Source: Chelonobacter oris
Lineage (GTDB): Bacteria > Pseudomonadota > Gammaproteobacteria > Enterobacterales > Pasteurellaceae
Assembly: GCF_000772535.1 (NCBI RefSeq)
Contig: NZ_JSUM01000006.1
Span: 179,648 to 243,647, forward strand
Reading direction: 5' to 3'
DNA length: 64,000 bases
A program made the position numbers and the translations under genes. Within the stretch, counting starts at the first letter, position 1; each line of letters begins with the position of its first letter. This document shows positions 52,854-62,490 of the stretch, piece by piece. The notes under the pieces are model-generated. The model was not told where the DNA came from. It did not search any database and was given only the letters and a program-made list of their open reading frames with translations.

Positions 52854-54452
52854 TTATTCTAATTCCAGTGCGTAAAAGTTATGCAAACCGAACGGATCGA
52901 TTACATAATTTTTCACCTCTTTGCGCAACGGCAGGTACGTTGTCGAGTGAGCTATGGTAATCCAAGGCGCTTGCTCTTTGAAAATTACTTGCGCCTGTTT
53001 ATACAGCTCGCTGCGTTTTTCTTGATCGGTCACTTGCACCGCCTGTCTGATCAACTCATCAAACGGTTTATAACACCATTTTGCATAGTTGGAACCCTGT
53101 TCGGCAGAAGCACAGCTTAATAATGTGCCCAAAAAGTTATCCGGATCACCATTGTCGCCGGTCCAGCCCATCATGCCGGTCGGATCATCGCCTTTTTTCA
53201 TGCGTTGCAGATACTCGCCCCACTCATAGCTGACGATTTTAGCGTCCACACCGACCGCCTTCCAGTCTGCCTGAACCAATTCCGCCATACGGCGTGCATT
53301 CGGGTTATACGGACGAGAAACCGGCATCGCCCACAATTCGGTAGTAAAACCGTTTTCAAAACCGGCTTCTTTCAGTAATGCTTTGGCTTTGGCCGGATCA
53401 TACGGATAATCTTGCACGTCGTCATTATAGCCCCACATGGTCGGTGGGATTGGGTTTTTCGCTTTTTCCGCCGCCCCTAAATAAACCGCCTCAATAATCG
53501 CATCTTTATTCACCGCATAGTTCAACGCCTGCCGGACTTTTTGATTTTCAAACGGCGCTTTTTGCACATTAAAGTGAACATAGCCGACATTCAGCCCCGC
53601 TTCTTCCATTAAATTGATATTCGGATCATTTTTCATCAATTCCAAATCGGCAGGATTCGGATACGGCATCACATGGCATTCGCCTTTTTGCAGTTTGGCA
53701 TAACGCACTGAAGCATCAGGGGTAATCGCAAAGACCAGACGGTCGATTTTGGATTTTCCCTTCCAGTAGTTATCAAACGCCTTATAACGGATTACGGCAT
53801 CTTTTTGATAGTTGACCAGTTCAAACGGACCGGTGCCGATCGGCTCTTGATCCACTTTTTCAGGCGTACTGGCTTTTAACATATTCTCAGCATATTCTGC
53901 AGACAGAATACCGGCAAAGTCCATCGCAATATTAGCTAAAAATGGTGCATTTGCTTGTTTTAAATAAATTTTAACCGTGTAATCATCTACTTTTTCTAAT
54001 TTATCGATAGTATTCGGCATATCCATACCGACAAAATATTCGTATCCCAAATTAGAAACTTTATGATACGGATTCTGCTCGTTCATCTGGCGATCGAAAG
54101 AAAAAATCACATCGTCGGCATTGAAATCACGGCTCGGTTTAAAATTCTTATTGGCTTGAAACTTAACGCCTTTGCGCAAATAGAAAGTATACGTTTTCCC
54201 GTCGTCGGAAACATCCCATTTTTCTGCCAGAGACGGCTGCACCGTTGTGCTGCCGCGGCTAAATTCGGTCAAACGGTTATACATCGCTTGTCCGCTGGCG
54301 TCCAGTGAAGCGCCGTCAGTCACCAATTGCGGATTAAAGGAGGTTGGCGACGCTTCGGAACAATAAACCAAGGTTTTCGGCTGATTCGCCGATAGTGATA
54401 AGGAGACCGACAGCGCAAGTGCGGTCAGCGACAATGTTGTGAGTTTTTTCAT
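52854..54452 (-). CDS. dppA: dipeptide-binding periplasmic protein DppA
   Basis: 532 residues, near E. coli DppA (535). Signal peptide KKLTTLSLTALALSVSLSLSANQ is cleaved near residue 22. The mature SBP_bac_5 fold has [40 protein letters not shown] and GTGPFELV. The conserved Asp and Arg of the peptide-terminus site lie in family positions. GGAG is 7 bases before the ATG. Codons 4-7 contain a GcvB-type target sequence. It binds dipeptides for DppBCDF. Confidence 0.92.
   Translation of the reverse strand: MKKLTTLSLTALALSVSLSLSANQPKTLVYCSEASPTSFNPQLVTDGASLDASGQAMYNRLTEFSRGSTTVQPSLAEKWDVSDDGKTYTFYLRKGVKFQANKNFKPSRDFNADDVIFSFDRQMNEQNPYHKVSNLGYEYFVGMDMPNTIDKLEKVDDYTVKIYLKQANAPFLANIAMDFAGILSAEYAENMLKASTPEKVDQEPIGTGPFELVNYQKDAVIRYKAFDNYWKGKSKIDRLVFAITPDASVRYAKLQKGECHVMPYPNPADLELMKNDPNINLMEEAGLNVGYVHFNVQKAPFENQKVRQALNYAVNKDAIIEAVYLGAAEKAKNPIPPTMWGYNDDVQDYPYDPAKAKALLKEAGFENGFTTELWAMPVSRPYNPNARRMAELVQADWKAVGVDAKIVSYEWGEYLQRMKKGDDPTGMMGWTGDNGDPDNFLGTLLSCASAEQGSNYAKWCYKPFDELIRQAVQVTDQEKRSELYKQAQVIFKEQAPWITIAHSTTYLPLRKEVKNYVIDPFGLHNFYALELE
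54434..54441 (-). promoter_or_regulatory. candidate GcvB small-RNA target in dppA
   Basis: Minus-strand CACAACAT at bases 12-19 of the dppA coding sequence, right after the start. CACAACAY is the known target consensus of the GU-rich R1 region of GcvB, which represses dppA and oppA in enterobacteria and Pasteurellaceae. The gcvB gene itself is not in the window. Confidence 0.55.
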
Positions 54453-54572
54453 GATTACACTCCGATTATGAGAATCTGTTTATTTTTATTTACATCACTA
54501 AATCAGTAATGAGATTATAGTTAATATCACCAATCAAGCCAATTCACAAGATACGAAACGATATTTTTTATC

Positions 54573-54597
54573 AAAAATTGAAGATTCATCAATTTTT
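54573..54597. repeat. AT-rich inverted repeat upstream of dppA
   Basis: AAAAATTGA (54573-54581), 7 bases, TCAATTTTT (54589-54597): a perfect 9-base dyad in the spacer between gbpA and dppA. It may be a second terminator element or a regulator site. Confidence 0.45.
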
Positions 54598-54614
54598 TAG
54601 CCGACTTGATTAAA

Positions 54615-54649
54615 AACAGAAGAAAAAAGAATGGCAGGAAATCCTGCCA
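54615..54649 (-). terminator. intrinsic terminator of the gbpA/hbpA gene
   Basis: TGGCAGGA-AA-TCCTGCCA (54632-54649), with A-rich bases at 54616-54631, reads leftward as a hairpin followed by TTCTTTTTTCTT. It separates gbpA from dppA transcription. Confidence 0.8.
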
Positions 54650-54736
54650 CTCAAAGAACGAACAATATGTCCATCGTAAGATTCGACTCGGCGGTCGCCT
54701 CATCGGCATTGAAAAAGGGCGGCTTGAAAGTGCGGT

Positions 54737-56335
54737 TTAATCCGCCAATTTCACGCCGTAAAACGCGCTGTAACCGAACGGGCTTTGTTTATAATCACGC
54801 ACGCGTAAACTCAACGGCGTAACGGTAATCGAGTGCGCCACCGTAATCCACGGCGCTTGCTCTTTGGCAATGACCTGCGCTTGTTCATACAAGCCGACAC
54901 GTTGGGTTTTATCGGACAGTTTCGAAGCCTGTTTCAACAAATCGCTAAATTCACTGTTACACCAACGGGCATAGTTACTGTGTCCGACGCTGTCACAGCC
55001 CAACAACGGTGTCAGGAAATTGTCCGGATCGCCGTTATCGCCCGACCAGCCGTAAATCCCCGCTGTCAGCAAGCCCTCTTTGGTGCGTTTGATATAATCG
55101 CCCCACTCATAACTCACCAATTCGGCTTTCACCCCGATTTTCGCCCAGTCGCTTTGCAAAATCTCTGCCAAACGGCGCGGATTCGGATTGGAGTTACGCA
55201 CAACCGGCTGCACCCATAACTGGGTTTCGAAACCGTTCGGATAGCCGGCTTCCGCCAATAATTGTTTGGCTTTTTCCAGATCATACGGATAATCTTTCAC
55301 TTCGGTATTATAACCCCAAATTGTCGGCGGCAACGGGTTGACCGCCGGCACGCCCGCGCCCTGATAAACCACGTTGATAATGGTATCTTTGTCTGCCGCC
55401 ATGTTCAGCGCCTGCCGCACTTTCACATTGTCAAACGGTGCTTTCTCGGTATTAAAGGCAATATAGGCAACGTTCAACCCCTCTTGCGACATCAACTGAA
55501 TTTTCGAATCACTGCGCATTTTTTCCAAATCGGCACTATTCGGGAAATCCATCATATCGCACGCACCGGTTTGCAGTTTGGCATAACGTGCGGTCGCATC
55601 GGGGGTAATACTGAAAATCAGACGCTTAATCGGCGCTTCGCCTTTCCAGTAATCTTTGTTTGCCAAGAAACGTACCGCCTGATCCAACTGATAACCGGCA
55701 AATACAAACGGCCCTGTGCCGATTGGGGTTGTGTCAATCGTCTCCGGTTTGCCTTCCGCCAGCATTTTATCGGCATATTCCTTAGAATAAATAGAGATAA
55801 AATCCATACCCAAACTGGAAAGAAACGGCGAATCCGGATAATTCAGCGTAATTTTCACCGTGTAATCATCTACTTTTTCCACCGCTTTCAGCAATTTCGG
55901 AAAATTCATCGCATTAAAATACGGATAAGTCCCGTTAGAAACGCCATGATAAGGATGGTTCGGATCCAGCTGGCGTTGGAAAGAGAAAATCACATCATCG
56001 GCATTGAAATCACGACTCGGTGTGAACACTTTATTAGCATGGAATTTCACGCCTTTACGCAAATGGAAAGTGTATTCCAACCCGTCTTCGCTGATATCCC
56101 AGCTTTCCGCCAAGCCCGGCTCTAAATCAGTGCTGCCGCGCACAAATTCCACTAAGCGGTTATACACCTGCTGCGAACTGGCGTTGTAGGAAATACCGTC
56201 CATCACCAGCGCCGGGCTGAATCCGCTCGGTGCGCGGCTGGTACAGTTGATAAAAGTGTCTTTGTCTGCGGCTTGCGCAACCGTGGTCAGACCGATTAAA
56301 AGTGCGGTTAAAGAGAGTTTGCTGCTGAATTTCAT
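54737..56335 (-). CDS. gbpA: HbpA/GbpA-like heme, glutathione or peptide binding protein
   Basis: 532 residues, paralogous to dppA in this window over the whole length ([31 protein letters not shown]). Features such as [16 protein letters not shown] and [17 protein letters not shown] match my recollection of H. influenzae HbpA (renamed GbpA), which binds glutathione and heme and delivers glutathione to the DppBCDF permease. H. influenzae HbpA is a lipoprotein; here the signal peptide ends AQA-A without a lipobox Cys. It has its own terminator, so it is separate from but adjacent to dppABCDF. Ligand is inferred. Confidence 0.78.
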   Translation of the reverse strand: MKFSSKLSLTALLIGLTTVAQAADKDTFINCTSRAPSGFSPALVMDGISYNASSQQVYNRLVEFVRGSTDLEPGLAESWDISEDGLEYTFHLRKGVKFHANKVFTPSRDFNADDVIFSFQRQLDPNHPYHGVSNGTYPYFNAMNFPKLLKAVEKVDDYTVKITLNYPDSPFLSSLGMDFISIYSKEYADKMLAEGKPETIDTTPIGTGPFVFAGYQLDQAVRFLANKDYWKGEAPIKRLIFSITPDATARYAKLQTGACDMMDFPNSADLEKMRSDSKIQLMSQEGLNVAYIAFNTEKAPFDNVKVRQALNMAADKDTIINVVYQGAGVPAVNPLPPTIWGYNTEVKDYPYDLEKAKQLLAEAGYPNGFETQLWVQPVVRNSNPNPRRLAEILQSDWAKIGVKAELVSYEWGDYIKRTKEGLLTAGIYGWSGDNGDPDNFLTPLLGCDSVGHSNYARWCNSEFSDLLKQASKLSDKTQRVGLYEQAQVIAKEQAPWITVAHSITVTPLSLRVRDYKQSPFGYSAFYGVKLAD

Positions 56336-56456
56336 AAAATCTCCGAATTCGTTAATAAATCATAAAATATCGGTAAAGATACCGTTCCGGCGATGATTTC
56401 AAAAGTTCAAAATCATCTTGATTATAACCAAATCATCTAAAAAATACCTATTCCGT

Positions 56457-57839
56457 TTATTGACTGCGGCGACTCATATTTTCACCGTCATGCACGTCCA
56501 GCTTCAACAACAGCCAAAGCTGCAAAATCCCGATCGCCGCTACGCTGAAAAAAGTATAGCTGAAGGCTTGGGCGAGCGCACTTTTATCCAACACGTCCAA
56601 ATAAACATTCAACACTACCGCCGAGAATGCAATGCCCAGCCCCAAACCAACCTGCTGGGTAACACTCAACAGGGTGCTGCCCTCACTGTTGTTCTCCGCT
56701 GAAAATTCGCTAATGGTCAATGTGTTCGCGGCGGTAAACAGGGTCGACATCGCAGCACCGTATAACATCAGCGGCGGCAATAATAACCAAATCGACCAAC
56801 TCTTTTGCATCAACCCAAACAGAATCAAACTGATACACAGTAATAACGTCGCTGTAATCAACACCTTTTTATAGCTGAAGCGAACCAACAGCCGACGTAA
56901 GAACGGTTTACAGACAATCGAGCTGATCGCAATCGGCGCCAGCAGCCAACCGGCAATATCCGCCGGATAACCGTAAGCAACCTGCAACATCAGCGGCAGC
57001 AAAAACGGCGCGCCCGAACCACAAATACGCAGCACCAAATTCACTTGAGTGCCGATACTGAAAGTGCGGTATTTAAACAAAGAAAAGCCGATTAACGGAT
57101 TGCGGATTTTTTGCGCATAATAAAAATACAGCAGGAACAGCAGCACACCGGCAGACAGTACGATAAACGCCGCAGGCAGGCTGAAAGTGCGGTTGCCGAT
57201 CATATCCATACCGAGCGTAATCCCGACCAGCGAACCGCCAAACAGCAAAAATCCCACTCGGTCAAAACGAAACACCTCGGCTTTCATATTCGGCATAAAC
57301 AGCCCGCACAGGAAAAACCCCAAAACCCCGATCGGAATATTGATCAGGAAAATCCAGTGCCAGCTGGCATAAGTCACCAGCCAACCGCCCAAGATCGGGC
57401 CGACAATCGGGCCTATCAAACCGGCCATCACCATCATATTCAATGCCGAAATAATTTCATGGCGCGGCACACTTTTGATGATCGCCAAACGGGCGGTCGG
57501 CATCATCAGCGCACCGCCTGCGCCCTGCACAATCCGCGCCAGAATCAGTGTCTCCAGACTGCTCGCCAATGAACAGAAAATCGACCCCAGAATAAACAAA
57601 ACGATTGCCGAACGAAAAATAGTCAATGTGCCGAATCGATCCGCCAGCCAGCCGCTGAGCGGAATCAACAATGCCACCGTTAAAGCATAACTGATCACCG
57701 CCAACTGCATTTCCAGCGGCGCTTCATGCATACCGGCGGCAATCGCCGGCAATGCGGTATTCAAAATCGTAGCGTCGAGCGTTTGCATAAAAAGTGCGGT
57801 CGACGCCACCCACGCCAAGCCTTGATAGCTTTTACTCAT
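56457..57839 (-). CDS. MFS multidrug transporter, DHA2 family (MdtD-like)
   Basis: 460 residues from the ATG at 57839; earlier codons belong to the upstream mobAB gene. Fourteen membrane helices are likely. Family motifs include QTLDATILNTALPAIA (motif D1), LSGWLADRFGTLTIF (motif A) and GPIVGPILGGWLV (motif C of drug/H+ antiporters). E. coli MdtD is the closest remembered relative. Substrate unknown. Its start overlaps the mobAB stop (ATGA), so it is translated together with a molybdenum cofactor gene, an odd pairing. Confidence 0.85.
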   Translation of the reverse strand: MSKSYQGLAWVASTALFMQTLDATILNTALPAIAAGMHEAPLEMQLAVISYALTVALLIPLSGWLADRFGTLTIFRSAIVLFILGSIFCSLASSLETLILARIVQGAGGALMMPTARLAIIKSVPRHEIISALNMMVMAGLIGPIVGPILGGWLVTYASWHWIFLINIPIGVLGFFLCGLFMPNMKAEVFRFDRVGFLLFGGSLVGITLGMDMIGNRTFSLPAAFIVLSAGVLLFLLYFYYAQKIRNPLIGFSLFKYRTFSIGTQVNLVLRICGSGAPFLLPLMLQVAYGYPADIAGWLLAPIAISSIVCKPFLRRLLVRFSYKKVLITATLLLCISLILFGLMQKSWSIWLLLPPLMLYGAAMSTLFTAANTLTISEFSAENNSEGSTLLSVTQQVGLGLGIAFSAVVLNVYLDVLDKSALAQAFSYTFFSVAAIGILQLWLLLKLDVHDGENMSRRSQ

Positions 57840-58954
57840 TGCCCTTCCTTGTCTTGCATCGTTAACCACCAACGATAAATAAATCCGGCAATCTCTTCCA
57901 TGCCGTTCAGATCCAAACACACTGCGCTGTGCTGGGCTTGCACCGCATAATCCGTCGCCAACGCCACCACCCATTGATCAATCTCGGGCAATGGTTTTGC
58001 CATCGCTTGACGGTGCAACAAAATTTTCGGCAACGCTTCCTGTTTAAACCCTTCCACCAATACCAAATCACTCAAATGTGAATCCAGCTGTTGCGCCAGA
58101 TACGTTAATGAAACCGCACTTTGTGTGGTTTGGGTCTCCGTCATCAACGCCCAACGCTGATCGCACGCCACCGCTACTTGTGTCGCCCCTGCCTGTGTCA
58201 TACGCCAGCTGTCTTTGCCCGGTTTATCGGTGGAAACGTCATGATGGGTATGTTTTATCACCGCCACCCGCAGCCCTTTTCGTTGTAAGTGCGGTAGCAA
58301 TTTTTCCAATAACGTCGTTTTACCGCTGCCGCTGTAGCCGCTGATCCCCAGCATCGGAATTGACGTGGGCGCTTGCCGGCGATTCAATTCGTCCAGCTGC
58401 GACAAATAATTAAAATTGGCAAAGGCTTGCGGCTGATCGCTGAAATCTACCACGCTGTAGCATTGTCGATGCATAAAATCACGCACTTTCCGCCCCCCCT
58501 CAAGCAGATATGTTTCCAAAGCCGGAATGAGCGATTTATTCATCAGCGCAAAAGTCGGATGCTCCCGTTCGCCATCGCTGACATACGCCAGCTCCGCCGG
58601 CTGCTGTCGAACCGCACTTTGCAGGCGAGCCGCCAAATCCGACGGCAAAAACGGCGCATCGCACGGCACGAACAACACCCACTCGGACACACTGTGTTTC
58701 AAGCCGCTCAACATACCGCTTAACGGCCCGAGGAAGCCGTCCAATTCGTCCATAAACACCGGCAAACCGCACTTGGCATAGTGTTGCTGATTGCGGTTGG
58801 CATTAATCAAAATCTGTTGAACCTGCCCCTGCAAACGTGCTTTCACATGCATAACCAACGGTTTTTGCCGTAATAACTGCAAGCCTTTGTCCGCCCCTTG
58901 CATTCGTTGCGAAAGCCCGCCGCACAAAATAACCGCACTTATTTGTTGTTTTTT
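57836..58954 (-). CDS. mobAB: fused MobA-MobB molybdenum cofactor protein
   Basis: 372 residues from the ATG at 58954, with AGAGAG upstream. Residues 1-190 are Mob[16 protein letters not shown] (11-25) binds GTP and VPCDAPFLP (98-106) the metal. Residues 200-372 are MobB with P-loop [13 protein letters not shown] (207-219) and VLVEGFKQE. MobA links GMP to molybdopterin for the bis-MGD cofactor; MobB is an accessory GTPase. In E. coli they are two adjacent genes. The fusion is seen in one uninterrupted frame. Bis-MGD enzymes such as nitrate or DMSO reductases must lie elsewhere. Confidence 0.93.
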   Translation of the reverse strand, partial: KKQQISAVILCGGLSQRMQGADKGLQLLRQKPLVMHVKARLQGQVQQILINANRNQQHYAKCGLPVFMDELDGFLGPLSGMLSGLKHSVSEWVLFVPCDAPFLPSDLAARLQSAVRQQPAELAYVSDGEREHPTFALMNKSLIPALETYLLEGGRKVRDFMHRQCYSVVDFSDQPQAFANFNYLSQLDELNRRQAPTSIPMLGISGYSGSGKTTLLEKLLPHLQRKGLRVAVIKHTHHDVSTDKPGKDSWRMTQAGATQVAVACDQRWALMTETQTTQSAVSLTYLAQQLDSHLSDLVLVEGFKQEALPKILLHRQAMAKPLPEIDQWVVALATDYAVQAQHSAVCLDLNGMEEIAGFIYRWWLTMQDKEGQ

Positions 58955-59031
58955 CATTCGTTCTCTCTTTTGCAATTCTGCCGTTCGGTGCTATCATCGC
59001 ACAAATCAAAAATGAAACAATAGGACAACTT

Positions 59032-59298
59032 ATGAAATGTCATCGTCTTAACGAAGTGCTGGAGCTGATTCAGCCGCACTGGTCGCAAGATCCGGATCTC
59101 AGTTTATTGGAATTTTTACAAAAAATCGCTGTCGAAGCAGGATTCGACAAACCGATTGCCGAATTGAGCGATGAAGTGATCATTTATCATTTGAAAATGC
59201 GCGGCAGCGACAAGCACGAACCGATTCCGGGCATTAAAAAAGATTATGAAGATGATTTTAAAACCGCCCTTTTAAAAGCGCGCGGCATTCTCAAATAA
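59032..59298 (+). CDS. yihD: YihD family protein
   Basis: 88 residues, all-helical DUF1040 domain equal to E. coli YihD (89). Start [16 protein letters not shown] and end [15 protein letters not shown] are highly conserved. The function is unknown. It lies between mobAB and dsbA as in E. coli, where the kinase gene rdoA (srkA) intervenes; that gene is missing here. Confidence 0.92.
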   Translation: MKCHRLNEVLELIQPHWSQDPDLSLLEFLQKIAVEAGFDKPIAELSDEVIIYHLKMRGSDKHEPIPGIKKDYEDDFKTALLKARGILK

Positions 59299-59341
59299 CA
59301 TCTGATTTTTACCACGTAAATTTTTAATATTAAGGACAGCC

Positions 59342-59968
59342 ATGAAAAAACTACTGTTGATTTTAGCCGCACTATTTTCCGTCAATGCAGCACAAGCCGC
59401 CGATTTCGTTCCTCAAGAAGGCAAACAGTTTATCACCGTTGCACAACCGGCAACCGTCGATAAAGAGGTGATTGAGTTTTTCTCTTTCTATTGTCCGCAC
59501 TGCGCCAATTTCCAACTGGAATACAAAATTCCGCAAACTATTCAGGCAAAAATGCCCGCCGGAACGCAATTCGTCAAATATCACGTCAATTTTCTGGGAC
59601 GAGCGTCCGAAGATTTAACCCGTGCCTGGGCGTTTGCGATGGCAACCAACAGCACCGAATTGGTGGAAGACGCCCTGTTTGAAGCGGCTCAAGCCAATCA
59701 AATCAATTCAATGGCCGATATCCGCAAAATCTTTTTGGACAAAGGCATCAGCGCCGAACAGTTTGACAACGGCATCAACAGTTTCGCCGTCAACGGTCTG
59801 GTCAACAAACAAGTCAAGGCATTGGAACAATACCAAGTGCGCGGTGTGCCGGCGTTTTTTGTCAACGGCAACAAACAGATTGATCTCGGCGGCTTCAGCG
59901 ACTCCGCCAGCGTACAGCAGTTTGTCGACAATTATGCCGATACGGTATTGTATCTGCTGAACCACTAA
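59342..59968 (+). CDS. dsbA: thiol:disulfide interchange protein DsbA
   Basis: 208 residues (E. coli 208). Signal peptide cleaved after AQA (about 19). Active site CPHC at Cys51-Cys54 in the thioredoxin fold, and cis-Pro loop RGVPAFFVNG. DsbA oxidises cysteine pairs in the periplasm and is recycled by DsbB. AAGGA precedes the ATG. In the Pasteurellaceae it is needed for competence and virulence protein folding. Confidence 0.97.
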   Translation: MKKLLLILAALFSVNAAQAADFVPQEGKQFITVAQPATVDKEVIEFFSFYCPHCANFQLEYKIPQTIQAKMPAGTQFVKYHVNFLGRASEDLTRAWAFAMATNSTELVEDALFEAAQANQINSMADIRKIFLDKGISAEQFDNGINSFAVNGLVNKQVKALEQYQVRGVPAFFVNGNKQIDLGGFSDSASVQQFVDNYADTVLYLLNH

Positions 59969-59990
59969 CGACATAAATTATTCCGTTTCA

Positions 59991-60014
59991 CCACCGCTCT
60001 TTAAAGTGCGGTGG
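59991..60014. terminator. hairpin with degenerate USS after dsbA
   Basis: CCACCGC (59991-59997) pairs with GCGGTGG (60008-60014), extended by CTTT/AAAG inside. Left arm ACCGCTCTT is a one-base variant of the USS. No T-run follows, so the termination role is uncertain. Confidence 0.42.
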
Positions 60015-60136
60015 CACATCCCCCCTGCTTCCAATGAAAAATACAATTGAACGCTTTTCTGCAAAAAAAAGTTGACTTATTTTTATGAATTGGTTTAATG
60101 CATCCCGACTTATCTTTGTATTATAGAGGAACCATT

Positions 60137-60469
60137 ATGGCTGAAAGTTTTAGCGTAACCCGTCGCTTTTTTGACGATAAAAATTACCCGCGCGGTTTTT
60201 CCCGCCACGGTGACTACACGATCCGTGAATCCGATACGTTGGAGAAATACGGTCAGGCATTTATCGAACTGGATTTAGGCAACCGAGCGCCAATCAATGC
60301 CGAAGAAGAACAATTCGTTGCCGTTTGCCGCAACACGCGCGAACCGGAAACTTTCTTTGAAAAAACCTGGTGCAAATACCGTTCCCGCATTGCCAGCGTA
60401 AAACGGGTTTACACCCTGTCCGGCCTGTCTGCCGGCGATGCCGTTGACGACTATAGCAATAATGACTAA
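60137..60469 (+). CDS. maoP: MaoP (YifE) family protein
   Basis: 110 residues from the ATG at 60137 (AGAGGAACC upstream), length and sequence as E. coli MaoP (112): [18 protein letters not shown] and [22 protein letters not shown]. MaoP is a DUF413 protein that organises the Ori macrodomain in E. coli, together with the maoS site. Such proteins belong to the set co-occurring with Dam, SeqA and MatP. The acidic C-terminus (DDYSNND) matches. I did not find a maoS motif. Confidence 0.9.
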   Translation: MAESFSVTRRFFDDKNYPRGFSRHGDYTIRESDTLEKYGQAFIELDLGNRAPINAEEEQFVAVCRNTREPETFFEKTWCKYRSRIASVKRVYTLSGLSAGDAVDDYSNND

Positions 60470-60486
60470 ACCACGTTGATGACTTT

Positions 60487-60504
60487 GGCGCACAAATGTG
60501 CGCC
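60487..60504. terminator. GC hairpin after maoP
   Basis: GGCGCAC-AAAT-GTGCGCC is a perfect 7-base stem with a tetraloop, 18 bases after the maoP stop. It lacks a T-run; a weak or Rho-assisted terminator, or an mRNA-end stabiliser. Confidence 0.45.
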
Positions 60505-60598
60505 TGATTAACGCCGACCGCACTTCTTCTGCCGTCTGCCAAAAAGTGCTACACCGGCACAATTCTAATCTTGTCTACTGATTTCTTTACTGATAATT

Positions 60599-61705
60599 AT
60601 GCAAAAATCAATGCAATCACTACCGACTGCGCAATATTCACAACTGTTGGCCGACAAGCAACAAACGCTCGCTCGCCTGCTTTCTCCCTTTTCCGCGCCG
60701 GAAATCGAGGTTTTTGCCTCTGAGAAAATCCATTACCGTATGCGTGCCGAATTTCGGATCTGGCATGATCAAGGCGAAATTTACCACATCATGTTCGATC
60801 CCCGCACAAAACAACGCTATCGGGTGGATCATTTTCCGATTGCCAGTGAATTAATCAACCAAATGATGGCTGCTGTCATTCCATTGTTGCAACAAGAAAA
60901 AATCCTGCAACACAAGCTGTTTCAAATTGATTACCTCAGCACCCGCAGCCAAAAAATCATTGTCAGCCTGCTGTATCATAAAAAATTGGACGAACAGTGG
61001 CAGCAACAGGCACAACTATTGCGCCGACAACTCCAACGGCAAGGCTTTGACGTCCAATTAATCGGGCGTGCCAGCAAACAAAAAATCTGTTTTGATCAAG
61101 ACTATATCGATGAAGTACTGAACATTAACGGGCGTGATTACGTTTATCGCCAGATTGAAAACAGTTTCACCCAGCCAAATGCCGGCATCAATGTAAAAAT
61201 GATTGAATGGGCTCTCTCCTGTACTGAAAATAGTCGCGGGGATCTGCTGGAACTGTATTGCGGCAACGGCAACTTTTCCGTAGCGTTGGCACCACATTTC
61301 CGCAAAGTATTGGCGACCGAAATCGCCAAACCGTCGGTAGCGGCGGCACAATTCAACATCGAAACCAATGGTTGCGACAACTTGCAGATTATCCGTATGT
61401 CGGCGGAAGAATTCACCCAAGCGATTAACGGCGTCCGTTGCTTTAACCGCTTGCAAGGCATTGATTTAAGCGATTATCAATGTGAAACCGTTTTAGTCGA
61501 TCCGCCGCGTGCCGGATTGGATAACCAAACGGTGAATATGGTGCGGCAATATCCGCGCATTCTGTACATTTCCTGTAATCCGCATACCCTGTGCGATAAT
61601 CTGCAAACATTGTGCCAAACCCATAAAATCGAGCGTGCCGCCTTGTTTGATCAATTTCCGTACACCGAACATATGGAAAGCGGTGTCTGGCTGGTAAAAC
61701 GCTGA
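60599..61705 (+). CDS. trmA: tRNA (uracil-54-C5)-methyltransferase TrmA
   Basis: 368 residues (E. coli 366). Motifs include [29 protein letters not shown], the SAM motif [21 protein letters not shown] and the catalytic Cys in YISCNP near residue 325. It makes ribothymidine at position 54 of tRNA. No strong ribosome site precedes the ATG. A second in-frame ATG four codons on is possible. Its TGA overlaps the rsmJ ATG. Confidence 0.97.
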   Translation: MQKSMQSLPTAQYSQLLADKQQTLARLLSPFSAPEIEVFASEKIHYRMRAEFRIWHDQGEIYHIMFDPRTKQRYRVDHFPIASELINQMMAAVIPLLQQEKILQHKLFQIDYLSTRSQKIIVSLLYHKKLDEQWQQQAQLLRRQLQRQGFDVQLIGRASKQKICFDQDYIDEVLNINGRDYVYRQIENSFTQPNAGINVKMIEWALSCTENSRGDLLELYCGNGNFSVALAPHFRKVLATEIAKPSVAAAQFNIETNGCDNLQIIRMSAEEFTQAINGVRCFNRLQGIDLSDYQCETVLVDPPRAGLDNQTVNMVRQYPRILYISCNPHTLCDNLQTLCQTHKIERAALFDQFPYTEHMESGVWLVKR

Positions 61706-62466
61706 TGGCAGTGCAGTTATTGTGTGAATCACAATCCAAACAAGCGGATTTTGACCGCACTTGCCGACAGCTCGGCTTACACCATGATGCCGGCGCGCCC
61801 CTCGCTTTGGTACAAACCGACGAGCGGTTAGAACTGCGCAAGCCGGACGAGCCGAAACTGGGCGCAGTTGCGGTGGATTTCACCAGCGGAGCAATGGCGC
61901 ATCGACGTAAATTCGGCGGCGGGCGTGGCGAAGCGGTCGCCAAAGCGGTCGGCATAAAAAAAGCGTATATGCCCAGCGTGATCGATGCCACCGCCGGCTT
62001 GGGGCGTGACGCCTTTGTCTTGGCGGCGATTGGTTGTCAAGTGCGGTTGATTGAGCGAAATCCGGTAGTTTTTATGCTGTTACAAGACGGTTTACAGCGT
62101 GCTTATCACGATCCTGAAATCGGCGACTGGCTGCAACAACGGCTGCAACTGTTGCCGATTGACAGCTTGACCGCACTTTCGGCACAAACCGAGGCGGCGG
62201 ATGTCGTCTATCTCGATCCGATGTATCCGCACAAACAAAAAAGCGCTTTGGTTAAAAAAGAGATGCGGATTTTCCAATATTTAGTCGGCGCCGACTTGGA
62301 TTCGGATCAATTGCTCGCTCCGGCACGGCAACTGGCACGCAAACGCGTGGTCGTCAAACGCCCCGATTACGCGCCGTTTCTGGCGGCAGAAAAACCGCAC
62401 TTTAGTCAGGCAACCAAGAATCACCGCTTTGATGTATATATGGGATTAAATCCAAGCTCTGTATAA
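61705..62466 (+). CDS. rsmJ: 16S rRNA m2G1516 methyltransferase RsmJ
   Basis: 253 residues (E. coli RsmJ, formerly YhiQ, 250). The [17 protein letters not shown] and [16 protein letters not shown] segments (SAM motif I) and [21 protein letters not shown] are family hallmarks. It methylates G1516 of 16S rRNA. Start overlaps the trmA stop by one base (TGATG), so coupling with another RNA-modification gene is likely. Confidence 0.96.
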   Translation: MAVQLLCESQSKQADFDRTCRQLGLHHDAGAPLALVQTDERLELRKPDEPKLGAVAVDFTSGAMAHRRKFGGGRGEAVAKAVGIKKAYMPSVIDATAGLGRDAFVLAAIGCQVRLIERNPVVFMLLQDGLQRAYHDPEIGDWLQQRLQLLPIDSLTALSAQTEAADVVYLDPMYPHKQKSALVKKEMRIFQYLVGADLDSDQLLAPARQLARKRVVVKRPDYAPFLAAEKPHFSQATKNHRFDVYMGLNPSSV

Positions 62467-62490
62467 CCTGAATTATCTTTTGAGGGAAAT

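Noticed and set aside
57840..57974. Upstream extension of the MFS transporter
   Set aside because: Lies entirely inside mobAB in another frame; family start is at 57839.
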